Below are positions 1 through 7,135 of a DNA stretch of 28,442 bases, piece by piece (within the stretch, counting starts at the first letter, position 1; each line of letters opens with the position of its first letter). The DNA lies in IMG/VR virus record IMGVR_UViG_3300025127_000192, positions 1 to 28,442 of that record, one strand, 5' to 3'. Made by a program: the position numbers and the translations under genes. The notes below the pieces were generated by a model. That model did no database searches. It had not been told where the DNA came from and worked only from the letters and a program-made list of their open reading frames with translations. The DNA is from a virus.

Positions 1-634
1 TACATCGTTCCTGAGAGGGGTTGTGAGCGAGGAAAGTTATCGAACCTTAGTATCTAACCTTTACTTTGTTTACACTGCCTTAGAGGACGTTGCAGAGCAC
101 TTAAAAGACAACGATGAAGTGAGTCCAATATTGTTTGATGAACTAAAACGTCATAAAGCATTAGCAAAAGATTTAGATTACTTTTATGGAGAAGGGTGGC
201 ATGAAACAATATATCCTAGTGATGCTACCAAAAGATATATTGATAGGATAAGAGAGGTAGGTCGTCAAGAACCACATCTATTCATAGGACACCATTACAC
301 TAGGTACATGGGTGATCTATCTGGTGGTCAGATATTAAAAGGGATTGCAAAGAAGTCATTGAAATTAAGTGATGAAGCTTTTAATTTCTATGAGTTCAAA
401 GATATATGGAATCCAGTTAGTTTTAAAAATAACTATAGAGGTACACTAAATTGTTTGCCCTTGACACAAACGCAAGTTGATGGGATAATAACAGAAGCAA
501 ACTATGCTTTCCGATTAAACATGTATATGTTTGAGGAGTTAGCAGGTAGTGCACCCAGAACTATGCTTCAAATCATAGGCACACTATTCGGTGAGTTTAT
601 TGCCGAGATGATTATCTCTAAGAGGTTTAGGTAA
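1..634 (+). CDS. ho1: Heme oxygenase, 5' end outside window
   Basis: Cleaves heme to biliverdin IX-alpha, CO and iron with ferredoxin electrons, the first step of phycobilin synthesis; soluble enzyme in the infected cyanobacterium. The reading frame is open from base 2, and the residues before the first possible start (GTG at 23), TSFLRGVV, match the conserved heme oxygenase stretch leading into SYRTLVSNLYFVYTALE. The gene therefore begins upstream, and the N-terminal segment with the proximal heme-ligand histidine is not visible. The distal-helix signature YTRYMGDLSGGQ lies at about bases 296-331, with the conserved C-terminal helices after it. The stop overlaps the next start by one base (TAATG). 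Cyanophage heme oxygenases often sit with other bilin genes, which may lie just upstream. Identity is clear from the motifs; only the start is unresolved. Confidence 0.95.
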   Translation, partial: TSFLRGVVSEESYRTLVSNLYFVYTALEDVAEHLKDNDEVSPILFDELKRHKALAKDLDYFYGEGWHETIYPSDATKRYIDRIREVGRQEPHLFIGHHYTRYMGDLSGGQILKGIAKKSLKLSDEAFNFYEFKDIWNPVSFKNNYRGTLNCLPLTQTQVDGIITEANYAFRLNMYMFEELAGSAPRTMLQIIGTLFGEFIAEMIISKRFR

Positions 635-882
635 TGCCAACTTATGAATTTAGAAATAAAGAGACAGGAGAGATCACCGAAGAACGGATGTCCTTTACTG
701 TCCTCGATAAATATAAGGAGGATAACCCTCACTTAGAACAGTATCATTCCAGTTATCCTGGTTTGGTTGCTGATGCTCATGTAAGAGACAAGAGACCAGA
801 TGGTTTCAAAGATGTTCTTAAGAGTATTAAGAAAGCAAATCCTGGTTCAACTATCGACACCAACTTTACTAGCAACATTTAA
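634..882 (+). CDS. Small conserved phage protein of unknown function (MPTYEF start)
   Basis: 82-aa protein translated in step with the heme oxygenase (TAATG overlap) and followed immediately by phoH with no gap. It begins MPTYEF and then has short charged segments: KYKEDNPHL near residues 28-36 and DGFKDVLKSIKKAN near 56-69. The opening resembles FmdB-type zinc ribbon proteins, but there is not a single cysteine, so no zinc site is possible. From memory, short MPTYEF proteins with a DNPHL segment and a GFKDVLKKI-like helix recur in T4-like cyanophages. No function can be assigned. Its place between heme oxygenase and the replication genes suggests early or middle expression. Confidence 0.8.
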   Translation: MPTYEFRNKETGEITEERMSFTVLDKYKEDNPHLEQYHSSYPGLVADAHVRDKRPDGFKDVLKSIKKANPGSTIDTNFTSNI

Positions 883-1638
883 ATGCCACGTAATAGAAAA
901 AGAACTTCTGATTTCGATTTCGTAAACAGTTCCCCTAAGAAGATGAGACGTAAGAAACCCATTAACTCAGAGCAATTAACTGACATCAAACCTCTGACCG
1001 ACAATCAGAAGTTAGTTTTTGATGCTTACGAAAACAATAAGAACCTATTCTTATATGGTTGTGCAGGTACAGGTAAAACATTCATTGCAATGTACCTAGC
1101 ATTAAAAGAGATTCTATCTAACAAGACAGCGTACGAAAAACTTTATGTAGTACGTTCACTTGTACCAACCAGAGAGATTGGATTCTTACCAGGTGATCAC
1201 GAAGACAAAGCACATCTATATCAAATACCTTATCAGAATATGGTAAAGTATATGTTTAAGATGCCTGATGATCCTGCATTTGAAATGCTTTATGATAATC
1301 TAAAAGCACAAGAAACAATTTCATTCTGGAGTACATCTTTCTTACGTGGTACTACTTTAGACAATGCTATAGTACTTGTCGATGAGTGTCAGAATTTAAA
1401 CTTCCATGAGTTAGATTCAATTATGACTCGTGTTGGTAATGATTCTAAAATTATCTTTGCTGGTGACATAGCACAGACAGATTTAGTAAAGACCAATGAA
1501 AAGAATGGTATCCTTGACTTCATGAAGATACTTGAGATCATGGATGAGTTCGCTAACATTGAGTTCGATGTCAACGATATTGTTAGAAGTGGTTTAATTA
1601 GAAACTACATCATTACTAAATTACAAATAGGTCTTTAA
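883..1638 (+). CDS. phoH: PhoH-like P-loop ATPase
   Basis: 251-aa PhoH family NTPase, widespread in marine phages. In bacteria the family is phosphate-stress linked and related to the ATPase half of superfamily I helicases; its phage role is unsettled. Walker A is GCAGTGKT near residues 59-66, Walker B is AIVLVDECQN near 162-171, and a sensor-like FAGDIAQTDL follows near 192-201. The first 30 residues are lysine/arginine rich and may contact nucleic acid. It starts directly after the preceding stop, and its own stop overlaps the exonuclease start (TAATG). Length fits phage PhoH proteins, which consist of the ATPase domain without the KH or PIN extensions of some bacterial forms. Confidence 0.95.
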   Translation: MPRNRKRTSDFDFVNSSPKKMRRKKPINSEQLTDIKPLTDNQKLVFDAYENNKNLFLYGCAGTGKTFIAMYLALKEILSNKTAYEKLYVVRSLVPTREIGFLPGDHEDKAHLYQIPYQNMVKYMFKMPDDPAFEMLYDNLKAQETISFWSTSFLRGTTLDNAIVLVDECQNLNFHELDSIMTRVGNDSKIIFAGDIAQTDLVKTNEKNGILDFMKILEIMDEFANIEFDVNDIVRSGLIRNYIITKLQIGL

Positions 1639-2297
1639 TGTTTAATCATGTTATTATGGAGATGTCTCTTGAAGACATCTGTGCAAGAAATGTAGGAGGT
1701 AAGAGAGTATATGAGGTGGGGGATCAAAAGTATCCATCTATCTCTACTATCTGTTCCTTTAGAAATAGAAAATCTATTGCTGAATGGAGAGCACGAGTTG
1801 GTGCTGAGGAAGCAAACAAGATTTCTAAACGTGCTACTACTGCAGGTACTACAGTTCATAGTATGATTGAAGATTATCTTAACAATGAACTAGACCTTGA
1901 AAAGTATGATGGTAAACATCTTGCTAAGATACTTTTCACGCAAGCAAAGCCAATGCTTGCACGGATAAACAACATTCACTTTCAAGAAGCACCACTATAC
2001 AGTCACGAGTTTGCAATAGCAGGTAGAGTTGACTGCATAGCAGAGTTCGATGGTAAGTTATCAATCATCGACTTCAAGACATCCTCTAAAGAAAAGAAAG
2101 AGGAATGGATTGAGGGGTACTTGGTACAAGAGACAGGTTATGCTAAAATGTATGAGGAAAGATCTGGTATTAAAGTCGAACAGATCGTTACTCTTATAAC
2201 TTGTCAAACTGGGGACACACAGGTATTCATAAAGAATCCTGATGATTACGTGCCTTTATTGAGAGATTACATTCAAGAGTATAACGATGCCCAGTAA
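1638..2297 (+). CDS. PD-(D/E)XK exonuclease (RecB/MGME1-like)
   Basis: 219-aa nuclease of the PD-(D/E)XK superfamily, similar in layout to MGME1/RecB-type single-strand exonucleases. Visible motifs: GTTVH with histidine about 74; GRVD at 129-132; the catalytic IIDFKTS at 143-149 (D145, K147); and QETGYAKMY at 164-172, the usual helix glutamine/tyrosine motif. Probably acts in phage recombination, replication-end processing or host DNA breakdown. The start overlaps the phoH stop (TAATG) and the 3' end overlaps gp33 by 11 bases, so translation is likely coupled. In-frame ATGs a few codons downstream (1656, 1662) are possible alternative starts. Superfamily assignment is firm; polarity and substrate are not. 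Confidence 0.88.
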   Translation: MFNHVIMEMSLEDICARNVGGKRVYEVGDQKYPSISTICSFRNRKSIAEWRARVGAEEANKISKRATTAGTTVHSMIEDYLNNELDLEKYDGKHLAKILFTQAKPMLARINNIHFQEAPLYSHEFAIAGRVDCIAEFDGKLSIIDFKTSSKEKKEEWIEGYLVQETGYAKMYEERSGIKVEQIVTLITCQTGDTQVFIKNPDDYVPLLRDYIQEYNDAQ

Positions 2298-2556
2298 ATC
2301 TAAAAACATTAATGAATTAATTGACGACACCTTTATGGATAAGAACAAATTCTCCATGACGATTGAGAACATCGTTAAAGATAGTAACAGAACCTTGAGT
2401 TACATTGATGCTATCGTTGACTTCTGTGAGTCGAAAGACATAGAAGTTGATTCAGTTACTAAGTTGATAGCACCAACTTTAAAGGAAAAGATTAAAGCAG
2501 AAGCAATAAAATTAAACTTCATAAAGAAAACTACTAAAGCAGTTCTTCCTATATGA
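2287..2556 (+). CDS. 33: Late transcription co-activator gp33
   Basis: 89-aa protein matching T4 gp33, which binds the RNA polymerase beta flap and the sliding clamp to activate late promoters together with the late sigma factor gp55. The central stretch VDFCESKDIEVDSVTKLIAP and the following KEKIKAEAIKLNFIK align well with the T4 gp33 core (FLEENSIPETQFAKFIP, then EKIQSEAIDENLL). The N-terminus differs and is shorter. It overlaps the exonuclease by 11 bases and gp59 by four (ATGA). The gp33-gp59-gp32 order is the conserved T4 order. Its presence agrees with the TATAAATA late promoters found elsewhere in the window. Confidence 0.88.
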   Translation: MPSKSKNINELIDDTFMDKNKFSMTIENIVKDSNRTLSYIDAIVDFCESKDIEVDSVTKLIAPTLKEKIKAEAIKLNFIKKTTKAVLPI

Positions 2557-3125
2557 GTTCCTTTGATTGTTATGTAATTTACTTGGCAATAAAGGCACAC
2601 TTCTCCAGAAAGACATACGATTACTTTAAGTATAATGGTCACATAAAAGCATCACAAGAGAAGTTTAATGAAAGACCAGACGTATACTTCTTTGAGAAAC
2701 TTGCCAAGAAATATAATAAAAAAGAATTAGAATCATACTTTGTATCTAACTTCTTATCTAACTCTAACCTATGGGTAGGAGAAATGAATGATAAGAACTT
2801 CCTTGATTGGAAGAAAAAGATACAGAGTATTTCTTATTTGTATGAGAATGATTTAAAAACTATTGTTGATAGATGTGGTAGCTTAAATGATGCAATGAAG
2901 TGTAAGAATTTCTCACACTCTATACTAATTAAACTATATCTTGGTGATCATATCATGCCAGAAACTATGGTAATGTTAAATAAAATAACAGGTTTCATAG
3001 AAAGATATGATACACTACTCAGTGATTCTATCTGGATAAAAGTATCAAACCTCTTGCAAAAATACGATCCATTTGTTATAGTGGATCACAACAAGATCAA
3101 ATCTATTACAGTACAGAATTTATGA
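2553..3125 (+). CDS. 59: gp59 helicase loader
   Basis: 190-aa homologue of T4 gp59, which binds fork DNA and gp32 and loads the gp41 helicase. Shared features: the N-terminal YLAIKAHF...YDYFKYNG segment, the RPDVYFFEKLAKKYNKKELESY stretch read in two parts (about residues 41-61) matching T4 KYFFQKLSEKYKLKEL, then FLSNSNLWVGEM (T4 NLVANQDAWIGDI). It is slightly shorter than T4 gp59 (about 217 aa). It sits between gp33 (ATGA overlap) and a small gene just before gp32, its physical partner, as in T4. Basic and all-helical in appearance, as expected. Confidence 0.92.
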   Translation: MSSFDCYVIYLAIKAHFSRKTYDYFKYNGHIKASQEKFNERPDVYFFEKLAKKYNKKELESYFVSNFLSNSNLWVGEMNDKNFLDWKKKIQSISYLYENDLKTIVDRCGSLNDAMKCKNFSHSILIKLYLGDHIMPETMVMLNKITGFIERYDTLLSDSIWIKVSNLLQKYDPFVIVDHNKIKSITVQNL

Positions 3126-3460
3126 GCAAGTTATTCGACTCGGAAATAGTTCAGAAAGAGATGGACGAAATGACCTCCACTTATATGGATCTCATGATGA
3201 AAGTTCCATACTTTGCTATGATGACTAGAGAGCAAAGAGAAGAGGTAATAGATGGTCTAGAACTACTAGTCGATAAACAAGAGACCCTATATAGTAGGGC
3301 ATACCTTATGAATGATGAGGACAGTGAACTTGTTAAACAAAACTTTAGAAATGCTGCCAAGGAGTTAGGTGTACCAGAAGAAATGGTAGGTCTACCTATT
3401 TTTAAAAAGGCGAGAAAGGTACTGCATGAGATGAGAGATAACCTTGACAATCTCTTATGA
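3122..3460 (+). CDS. DUF1825-like cyanobacterial-type protein
   Basis: 112-aa, acidic, apparently all-helical protein beginning MSKLFDSEIVQ, the typical opening of DUF1825 proteins that are near-universal in cyanobacteria (usually M-x-F-F-D-S-E-I-V-Q). Related genes occur in cyanophages, so transfer from a host is plausible. Function is unknown in both. It overlaps gp59 by four bases (ATGA). Its last codons contain the -35 and -10 elements of the gp32 promoter, so the 3' end of this gene is under double constraint. DUF1825 assignment rests on recognition of the N-terminus and length; a profile search would settle it. Confidence 0.75.
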   Translation: MSKLFDSEIVQKEMDEMTSTYMDLMMKVPYFAMMTREQREEVIDGLELLVDKQETLYSRAYLMNDEDSELVKQNFRNAAKELGVPEEMVGLPIFKKARKVLHEMRDNLDNLL

Positions 3461-3472
3461 ATACTGTATAAT
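3444..3472 (+). promoter_or_regulatory. Consensus sigma-70 promoter for gp32
   Basis: TTGACA (3444-3449), a 17-base spacer and TATAAT (3467-3472): a perfect consensus bacterial promoter, lying over the 3' end of the DUF1825-like gene. Predicted transcription start is near 3479, giving a 33-base leader. The -10 sits in a 13-base inverted repeat, CTGTATAATACAG (3464-3476). It would let the host polymerase express gp32 separately from the upstream genes. Confidence 0.85.
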
Positions 3473-3500
3473 ACAGACAATCCTACAATACAACTAATAC

Positions 3501-3504
3501 GGAG
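3501..3504 (+). promoter_or_regulatory. Ribosome binding site of gp32
   Basis: GGAG seven bases before the gp32 ATG. It confirms the start at 3512. The leader around it is rich in A and C with no evident hairpin. Confidence 0.75.
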
Positions 3505-3511
3505 AATACAC

Positions 3512-4411
3512 ATGTCATTTGCTGCATTAAAAAAGCAAGGTTCTTTGCTTGATAAACTCAACAAAGAAATTAATAAGACCGAAGTTACTTCTGGTTTTAT
3601 AGATGATCGCCTTTGGAAACCACAAATGGGTAAAGAAGGTATCGGCAGTGCTGTCATCAGGTTTCTACCACCTGCTAAAGGTAACGAATTACCTTGGGCA
3701 AAGGTATGGAGTCATGCATTCCAAGGACCAGGTGGATGGTACATCGAGAACTCATTAACTACAGTAGGTCAGAATGATCCTGTTGGTGAGTTAAATAGAT
3801 CACTATGGAACAGTGGTTTAGATTCGGACAAAGAAATAGCACGTAAACAAAAGCGTAAGTTATCATACTACAGCAACATCTATGTTATCAAAGATGCTGC
3901 ATCTCCAGAGAACGAAGGAAGAGTATTCCTTTACAAGTATGGTAAGAAGATACATGATAAGATTATTGCAGCAATGCAACCAGAGTTTGAAGGTGAAGAA
4001 CCAATCAATCCTTTTGATTTCTGGCAAGGTGCTGACTTTAATTTAAGAATCAAAAAGGTTGCAGGTTTTTGGAACTATGATAGTTCTACTTTCGGTAGTG
4101 TCTCTCCACTAGGTGGATTTGATGATGCTAAACTAGAGAGTATCTACAATCAAATTCATGATCTTAATGAGTTCACAGGTGCATCTAACTTCAAGACATA
4201 CGATGAACTTAAGGCAAGATTAGATCTAGTTCTTAAGGGCACTGCTACTAGAAGAGTAGATGAAGAGGAACTAGAGAATGAGATCGCTGCAAAGATGGAA
4301 TCAAAACCAAGTCCTTCTGTTGCATCACCTTCTATAGCAACACCTGCATCAGTTAACACTGATGAAGATGCCTTCAGTTACTTCGATCAATTAGCGAACG
4401 AAGAGTTTTAG
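3512..4411 (+). CDS. 32: gp32 single-stranded DNA-binding protein (zinc ligands missing)
   Basis: 299-aa T4 gp32 homologue that coats single-stranded DNA at the fork and organises gp59, polymerase and recombination proteins. The OB core is clear: AVIRFLPPAKGNELPWAKVW (about 47-66), GGWYIEN, then SYYSNIYVIKDAASPENEGR and VFLYKYGKKIHDKI, all matching T4. The acidic C-terminal tail (NTDEDAFSYFDQLANEEF) is the usual protein-contact tail. In T4 zinc is held by H64, C77, C87 and C90. Here H68 remains, but the cysteines align with S81, D89 and G92 (DPVG in place of CPVC), and no cysteine lies nearby. It has its own promoter and ribosome site and is followed by a terminator, so it can be a monocistronic transcript. 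Confidence 0.96.
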   Translation: MSFAALKKQGSLLDKLNKEINKTEVTSGFIDDRLWKPQMGKEGIGSAVIRFLPPAKGNELPWAKVWSHAFQGPGGWYIENSLTTVGQNDPVGELNRSLWNSGLDSDKEIARKQKRKLSYYSNIYVIKDAASPENEGRVFLYKYGKKIHDKIIAAMQPEFEGEEPINPFDFWQGADFNLRIKKVAGFWNYDSSTFGSVSPLGGFDDAKLESIYNQIHDLNEFTGASNFKTYDELKARLDLVLKGTATRRVDEEELENEIAAKMESKPSPSVASPSIATPASVNTDEDAFSYFDQLANEEF

Positions 4412-4430
4412 GTACATAGTGATACACATT

Positions 4431-4463
4431 AAAAAGACCCTACTATTAATAGGGTCTTTTTTT
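4431..4463 (+). terminator. Rho-independent terminator after gp32
   Basis: Stem GACCCTA (4436-4442) pairs with TAGGGTC (4450-4456) over a 7-base loop, followed by seven T (4457-4463). The run of A at 4431-4435 extends the stem against the T tract. It starts 20 bases after the gp32 stop. Confidence 0.9.
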
Positions 4464-4511
4464 ATTGTTAAGATTTCTAACATTATAGATAATGTCAGGA
4501 GGTAAAGACAA

Positions 4512-4694
4512 ATGTTACGTATCAATGTATCTTTCAATAGACCAGAAGTTCCAGAATATGATGAAGAAATCCATAATCCAGAGAAGGTCTTTGCTCTCCT
4601 GTGTTATAGAGGTGTATACTATGCTAAGTGGGTCATGTTGAACCCCTTTGGTATAATAGATTGGAATCTAAAGAATCCCCGAAAACGAAATTGA
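4512..4694 (+). CDS. Small hypothetical protein, 60 aa
   Basis: 60-aa protein not recognised. It has a hydrophobic aromatic core (KVFALLCYRGVYYAKWVML, about 25-43) and a basic end (NLKNPRKRN). The reason to believe it is a strong ribosome site, AGGAGGT (4497-4503), eight bases before the ATG. It stands alone between the gp32 terminator and the two-way terminator that separates it from the minus-strand block. No convincing promoter was found directly upstream, so it may rely on read-through past the gp32 terminator. Confidence 0.65.
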   Translation: MLRINVSFNRPEVPEYDEEIHNPEKVFALLCYRGVYYAKWVMLNPFGIIDWNLKNPRKRN

Positions 4695-4743
4695 CCTTTT
4701 AGTTTCAAAAAACAGGGGAAAAAAATCTGGGCAATTTTTAGCC

Positions 4744-4782
4744 AAAAGGGTCGATTAGGTATTTATACCTATTGACCCTTTT
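4744..4782. terminator. Two-way terminator between convergent genes
   Basis: Long inverted repeat: AAAAGGGTC (4744-4752) pairs with GACCCTTTT (4774-4782), then after a small internal bulge TAGGTA (4756-4761) pairs with TACCTA (4766-4771) around a four-base loop. Read either way, the hairpin ends in a T run. The minus-strand 59-aa gene stops inside the hairpin (4771-4769), so its last codons form part of the stem. Confidence 0.82.
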
Positions 4783-4948
4783 CTTGTATATCGTACTCTA
4801 TTTGAATTACTTTAGAAGATCTACCCATACTATCACGTTTAGATATTTTTTGAAAACTACCACGTAGTTGTGTACTGATACCTTTTAGTTCAGCAATTAA
4901 TTCTGCTTCAAGGTCATCAGCGATGTCTCTGTGTCTGTCTACTCTCAT
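4769..4948 (-). CDS. Small hypothetical protein, 59 aa, end of the gp53 operon
   Basis: 59-aa charged protein (begins MRVDRHRDIADDLEAELIAE, ends DIQEKGQ), probably helical in its first half with a heptad-like DDLEAELIAELKGI segment. Not recognised. Its ATG (4948-4946) overlaps the gp53 stop by one base (TAATG), the same coupling used throughout this operon, and it runs to the two-way terminator. Both points favour a real gene. Its place suggests a structural or assembly role, but nothing in the sequence proves it. Confidence 0.7.
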   Translation of the reverse strand: MRVDRHRDIADDLEAELIAELKGISTQLRGSFQKISKRDSMGRSSKVIQIEYDIQEKGQ

Positions 4949-5571
4949 TAGTTATTTGATAAACGAAGTGATTCTGTTCTAAATTCAGTACTTGGTGAAT
5001 ATCTCATTTCTTCTACAAACAGTTGATTAAACTGTGGTATTAAATCTGGTCTTAATAGTAGAATATCTCTTTTCTTTTCATTCTTATCTATTTCATATTC
5101 ATAGTTTGATACAGATACTCTAGATTGTAATTTAGGTAAGGTTAATCCCTCTGGAGTAATAAACTGGTATTGCTCTGGTACTTTAGTTCCCTTTTCTAGT
5201 ATTATATTACCATTATGACTTTGTTCTATAGTTTCATAGTGATGAATACCCTCAGGATTTTGATACTTATAGTTAACGTAGTTATCTAATGCCATTTTTG
5301 ATTTTGGCCAATCTTCATAGAAATTCACCATATTATTCAATAATAGTATAGTCCAATCATAACCAGGATCACCATATAAGTCAAATGATATAGTATCTGG
5401 TCTATCACCATCTTCTACAGTAAAGTCATCAAATACAGTTACGTTAGATTTAACATTATCTACTAGTTTGATTCTAGAGAATATATTCTTAATAGTAATC
5501 CACTGCCCATCATATGGGTTTTTTGTGTATTTAAGGTATAGTAAATTTGGTATTTTAGAAAAATATGCCAT
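4948..5571 (-). CDS. 53: gp53-like baseplate wedge subunit
   Basis: 207-aa protein resembling T4 gp53, a baseplate wedge component that joins wedges around the hub. The clearest shared block is SFDLYGDPGYDWTILLLNNM (about residues 61-80), equivalent to T4 ANAIYGNPQLYWVLLMCND, followed by a short acidic/aromatic YEDWPKS segment. The N-terminus (YFSKIPNLLYLK) is typical of cyanophage versions. It lies in a minus-strand operon with gp4 and gp48-like genes, linked at both ends by TAATG overlaps. Assigned by the motif block and context; overall identity to T4 is low. Confidence 0.85.
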   Translation of the reverse strand: MAYFSKIPNLLYLKYTKNPYDGQWITIKNIFSRIKLVDNVKSNVTVFDDFTVEDGDRPDTISFDLYGDPGYDWTILLLNNMVNFYEDWPKSKMALDNYVNYKYQNPEGIHHYETIEQSHNGNIILEKGTKVPEQYQFITPEGLTLPKLQSRVSVSNYEYEIDKNEKKRDILLLRPDLIPQFNQLFVEEMRYSPSTEFRTESLRLSNN

Positions 5572-6683
5572 TATCTTCTTCTCCTCCTCCTACCTGTAAT
5601 TGGTTTTGTTTTTAAGAAATTAAAGTCGTCTTTTTGATTTTGTACGTTTGTTTCACCACTTTGTCTTCTAAGATTTCGTTGTCTCCTTCTATTAAATTCA
5701 GAATTTTGAACAACCGATGCTTTTTGTGTTTCTATCCATGCAAATTCTTCTGGAGTTGCAGTATCTTCAATTTCATGAATATCCTGTCTTGTGAGTGTTG
5801 TCATCTCAGAGAAGGTTAATTGTAATGATACTGCTGATACAAAATTATTAGGAGTTAGTGATAGAACGTTATCTGGAGTATAATTTACAGTAACGTTAGT
5901 TAATGCACAATATTTAGTTTGTGGTAAGAATTGTGATACATCTTTTTTACCTGACTGTATTACTCTAAAAATATAAGGATATTCTAAGAATAAACTATTA
6001 TTTGTACCACTTCTTCTACTACCAGGATGCATTCCCATTTTAAAGAACTTAATTATATTTTTAATATCTTGCTCTTCTGAAGGATTTCTTGCTGCCATTA
6101 TATAATTAAAACTAAATTCACGAATATTCATTTTATTGAATGTTTGCATTGTATTATCATTAAATGTAACTCCAAATGCACCACCCAAAATAGCATTTGC
6201 ATCTACATTTTCTGATTTTGGTGCCATAGCTAATTTATCTTTTACAAATTTATCAAATGCAACATTAACACCAGTTGCAAGACCAGCACCTATTGCATTA
6301 CCGCCACCACCTAACGCAGAACCAAGAGCACCAAATGATACTGAATTCCAGTTAGCACTATACTTATATTCTAATGTAGATGGTATATAGAGTTTAACAC
6401 AACCTAAAGAACTATTTGCTGGTATATCACTATTTCTATCAAAAGTTTTATTACTTAAACCATAAGTTTCTTCAGAATTTTGAACTCTTTCTCTTTGTTC
6501 TACTGATAGGTTTTGCATAAAATCAGCATTATTTCCTGCTAAATCTGTCGTTGCACCAGAAAGCATATCCCTGATACTTTTGACACCTAGAGATTGTGCT
6601 TTGTTATAATCGTATGCATAGAAATTGAGATAATATCCAGTTTTCTCAACTGATCTAGGATATGATAATTTTGCGTATGCCAT
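5571..6683 (-). CDS. 48: gp48-like baseplate tail-tube cap protein
   Basis: 370-aa protein of the gp48/gp54 family, which forms the rings between the baseplate hub and the tail tube. The middle has a glycine/alanine-rich stretch (ALGSALGGGGNAIGAGLATG, about 123-142). The C-terminal half has the tube-like fold signature: REFSFNYIMAARNPSEEQDI, then CALTNVTVNYTPDN and VSLQLTFSEMTTLTRQDI (T4 gp48 ends ...TLEITMREIITLNRASL). Length matches T4 gp48 (364 aa). It ends in an arginine-rich tail (TGRRRRRR). Both junctions are TAATG overlaps. gp48 is preferred over gp54 on length and because a shorter gp54-like gene starts the divergent operon. Confidence 0.8.
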   Translation of the reverse strand: MAYAKLSYPRSVEKTGYYLNFYAYDYNKAQSLGVKSIRDMLSGATTDLAGNNADFMQNLSVEQRERVQNSEETYGLSNKTFDRNSDIPANSSLGCVKLYIPSTLEYKYSANWNSVSFGALGSALGGGGNAIGAGLATGVNVAFDKFVKDKLAMAPKSENVDANAILGGAFGVTFNDNTMQTFNKMNIREFSFNYIMAARNPSEEQDIKNIIKFFKMGMHPGSRRSGTNNSLFLEYPYIFRVIQSGKKDVSQFLPQTKYCALTNVTVNYTPDNVLSLTPNNFVSAVSLQLTFSEMTTLTRQDIHEIEDTATPEEFAWIETQKASVVQNSEFNRRRQRNLRRQSGETNVQNQKDDFNFLKTKPITGRRRRRR

Positions 6684-7135
6684 TAGGTTTGTACTTTTTT
6701 AGCACTGACGAATTTATTACGACTATCATAAAATTGTTCCAAAGGTAATGTTACCATTTCTAGTACATCTTCTTCTGGAATCTTAAAGAATAGGTTGTCT
6801 GCCTTTTCCATAATATATCTATGCCATATAAATTTAGGTATAGTAACACCTTCTTTATTTATTATCTTTTCTGCTAAGTTTATTCTATCAATTGGTTTCA
6901 TGTAATGTAAATTTGCACCATAAAACCCATCAGAGGTAGAATCACCCATTATTACCAGTGGATATCTATCCCAATGCTTTAATCTTTTACGAAATTTTGG
7001 TTTATATTCAAAAAAGTAAAACTCACCTCCAGAAACGTCATCTACTGCTTCATCAAAGAGGTAGTTAAATGCTTCCGTTCTCTGTCTTGCTCTATTTGTT
7101 ATTCTTTTTTCTTTTATTGTAGTAAGAATACTCAT
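6683..7135 (-). CDS. Conserved T4-like phage protein, probably virion or baseplate associated
   Basis: 150-aa protein between gp4 (ATGA overlap) and the gp48-like gene (TAATG overlap). The first 25 residues are basic and helical (TIKEKRITNRARQRTEAF). The core contains FYFFEYKPKFRKRLKHWDRY and LVIMGDSTSDGFYGANLHYM, a pattern (aromatic PK...Y/W-D-R-F/Y-P-L-V...DGF-G-N-L-H-Y) that I recall from short structural-cluster proteins of many T4-like phages, sometimes annotated as DNA end protector or baseplate proteins. I cannot choose among those. The order within a head/baseplate operon argues for a late virion or assembly role. Confidence 0.75.
   Translation of the reverse strand: MSILTTIKEKRITNRARQRTEAFNYLFDEAVDDVSGGEFYFFEYKPKFRKRLKHWDRYPLVIMGDSTSDGFYGANLHYMKPIDRINLAEKIINKEGVTIPKFIWHRYIMEKADNLFFKIPEEDVLEMVTLPLEQFYDSRNKFVSAKKVQT

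Noticed and set aside
3181-3657. 158-aa minus-strand open frame across the DUF1825-like gene and gp32
   Set aside because: Antisense to two supported genes and to the gp32 promoter; serine/leucine-rich as expected from reverse reading.
4465-4493. TTGTTA-N17-GATAAT as a promoter for the 60-aa gene at 4512
   Set aside because: The predicted start (about 4500) would fall inside the AGGAGGT ribosome site and destroy it.
4760-4767. TATAAATA on the minus strand as a late promoter
   Set aside because: It is the loop and upper stem of the two-way terminator and points against the 60-aa gene with no minus-strand gene downstream.
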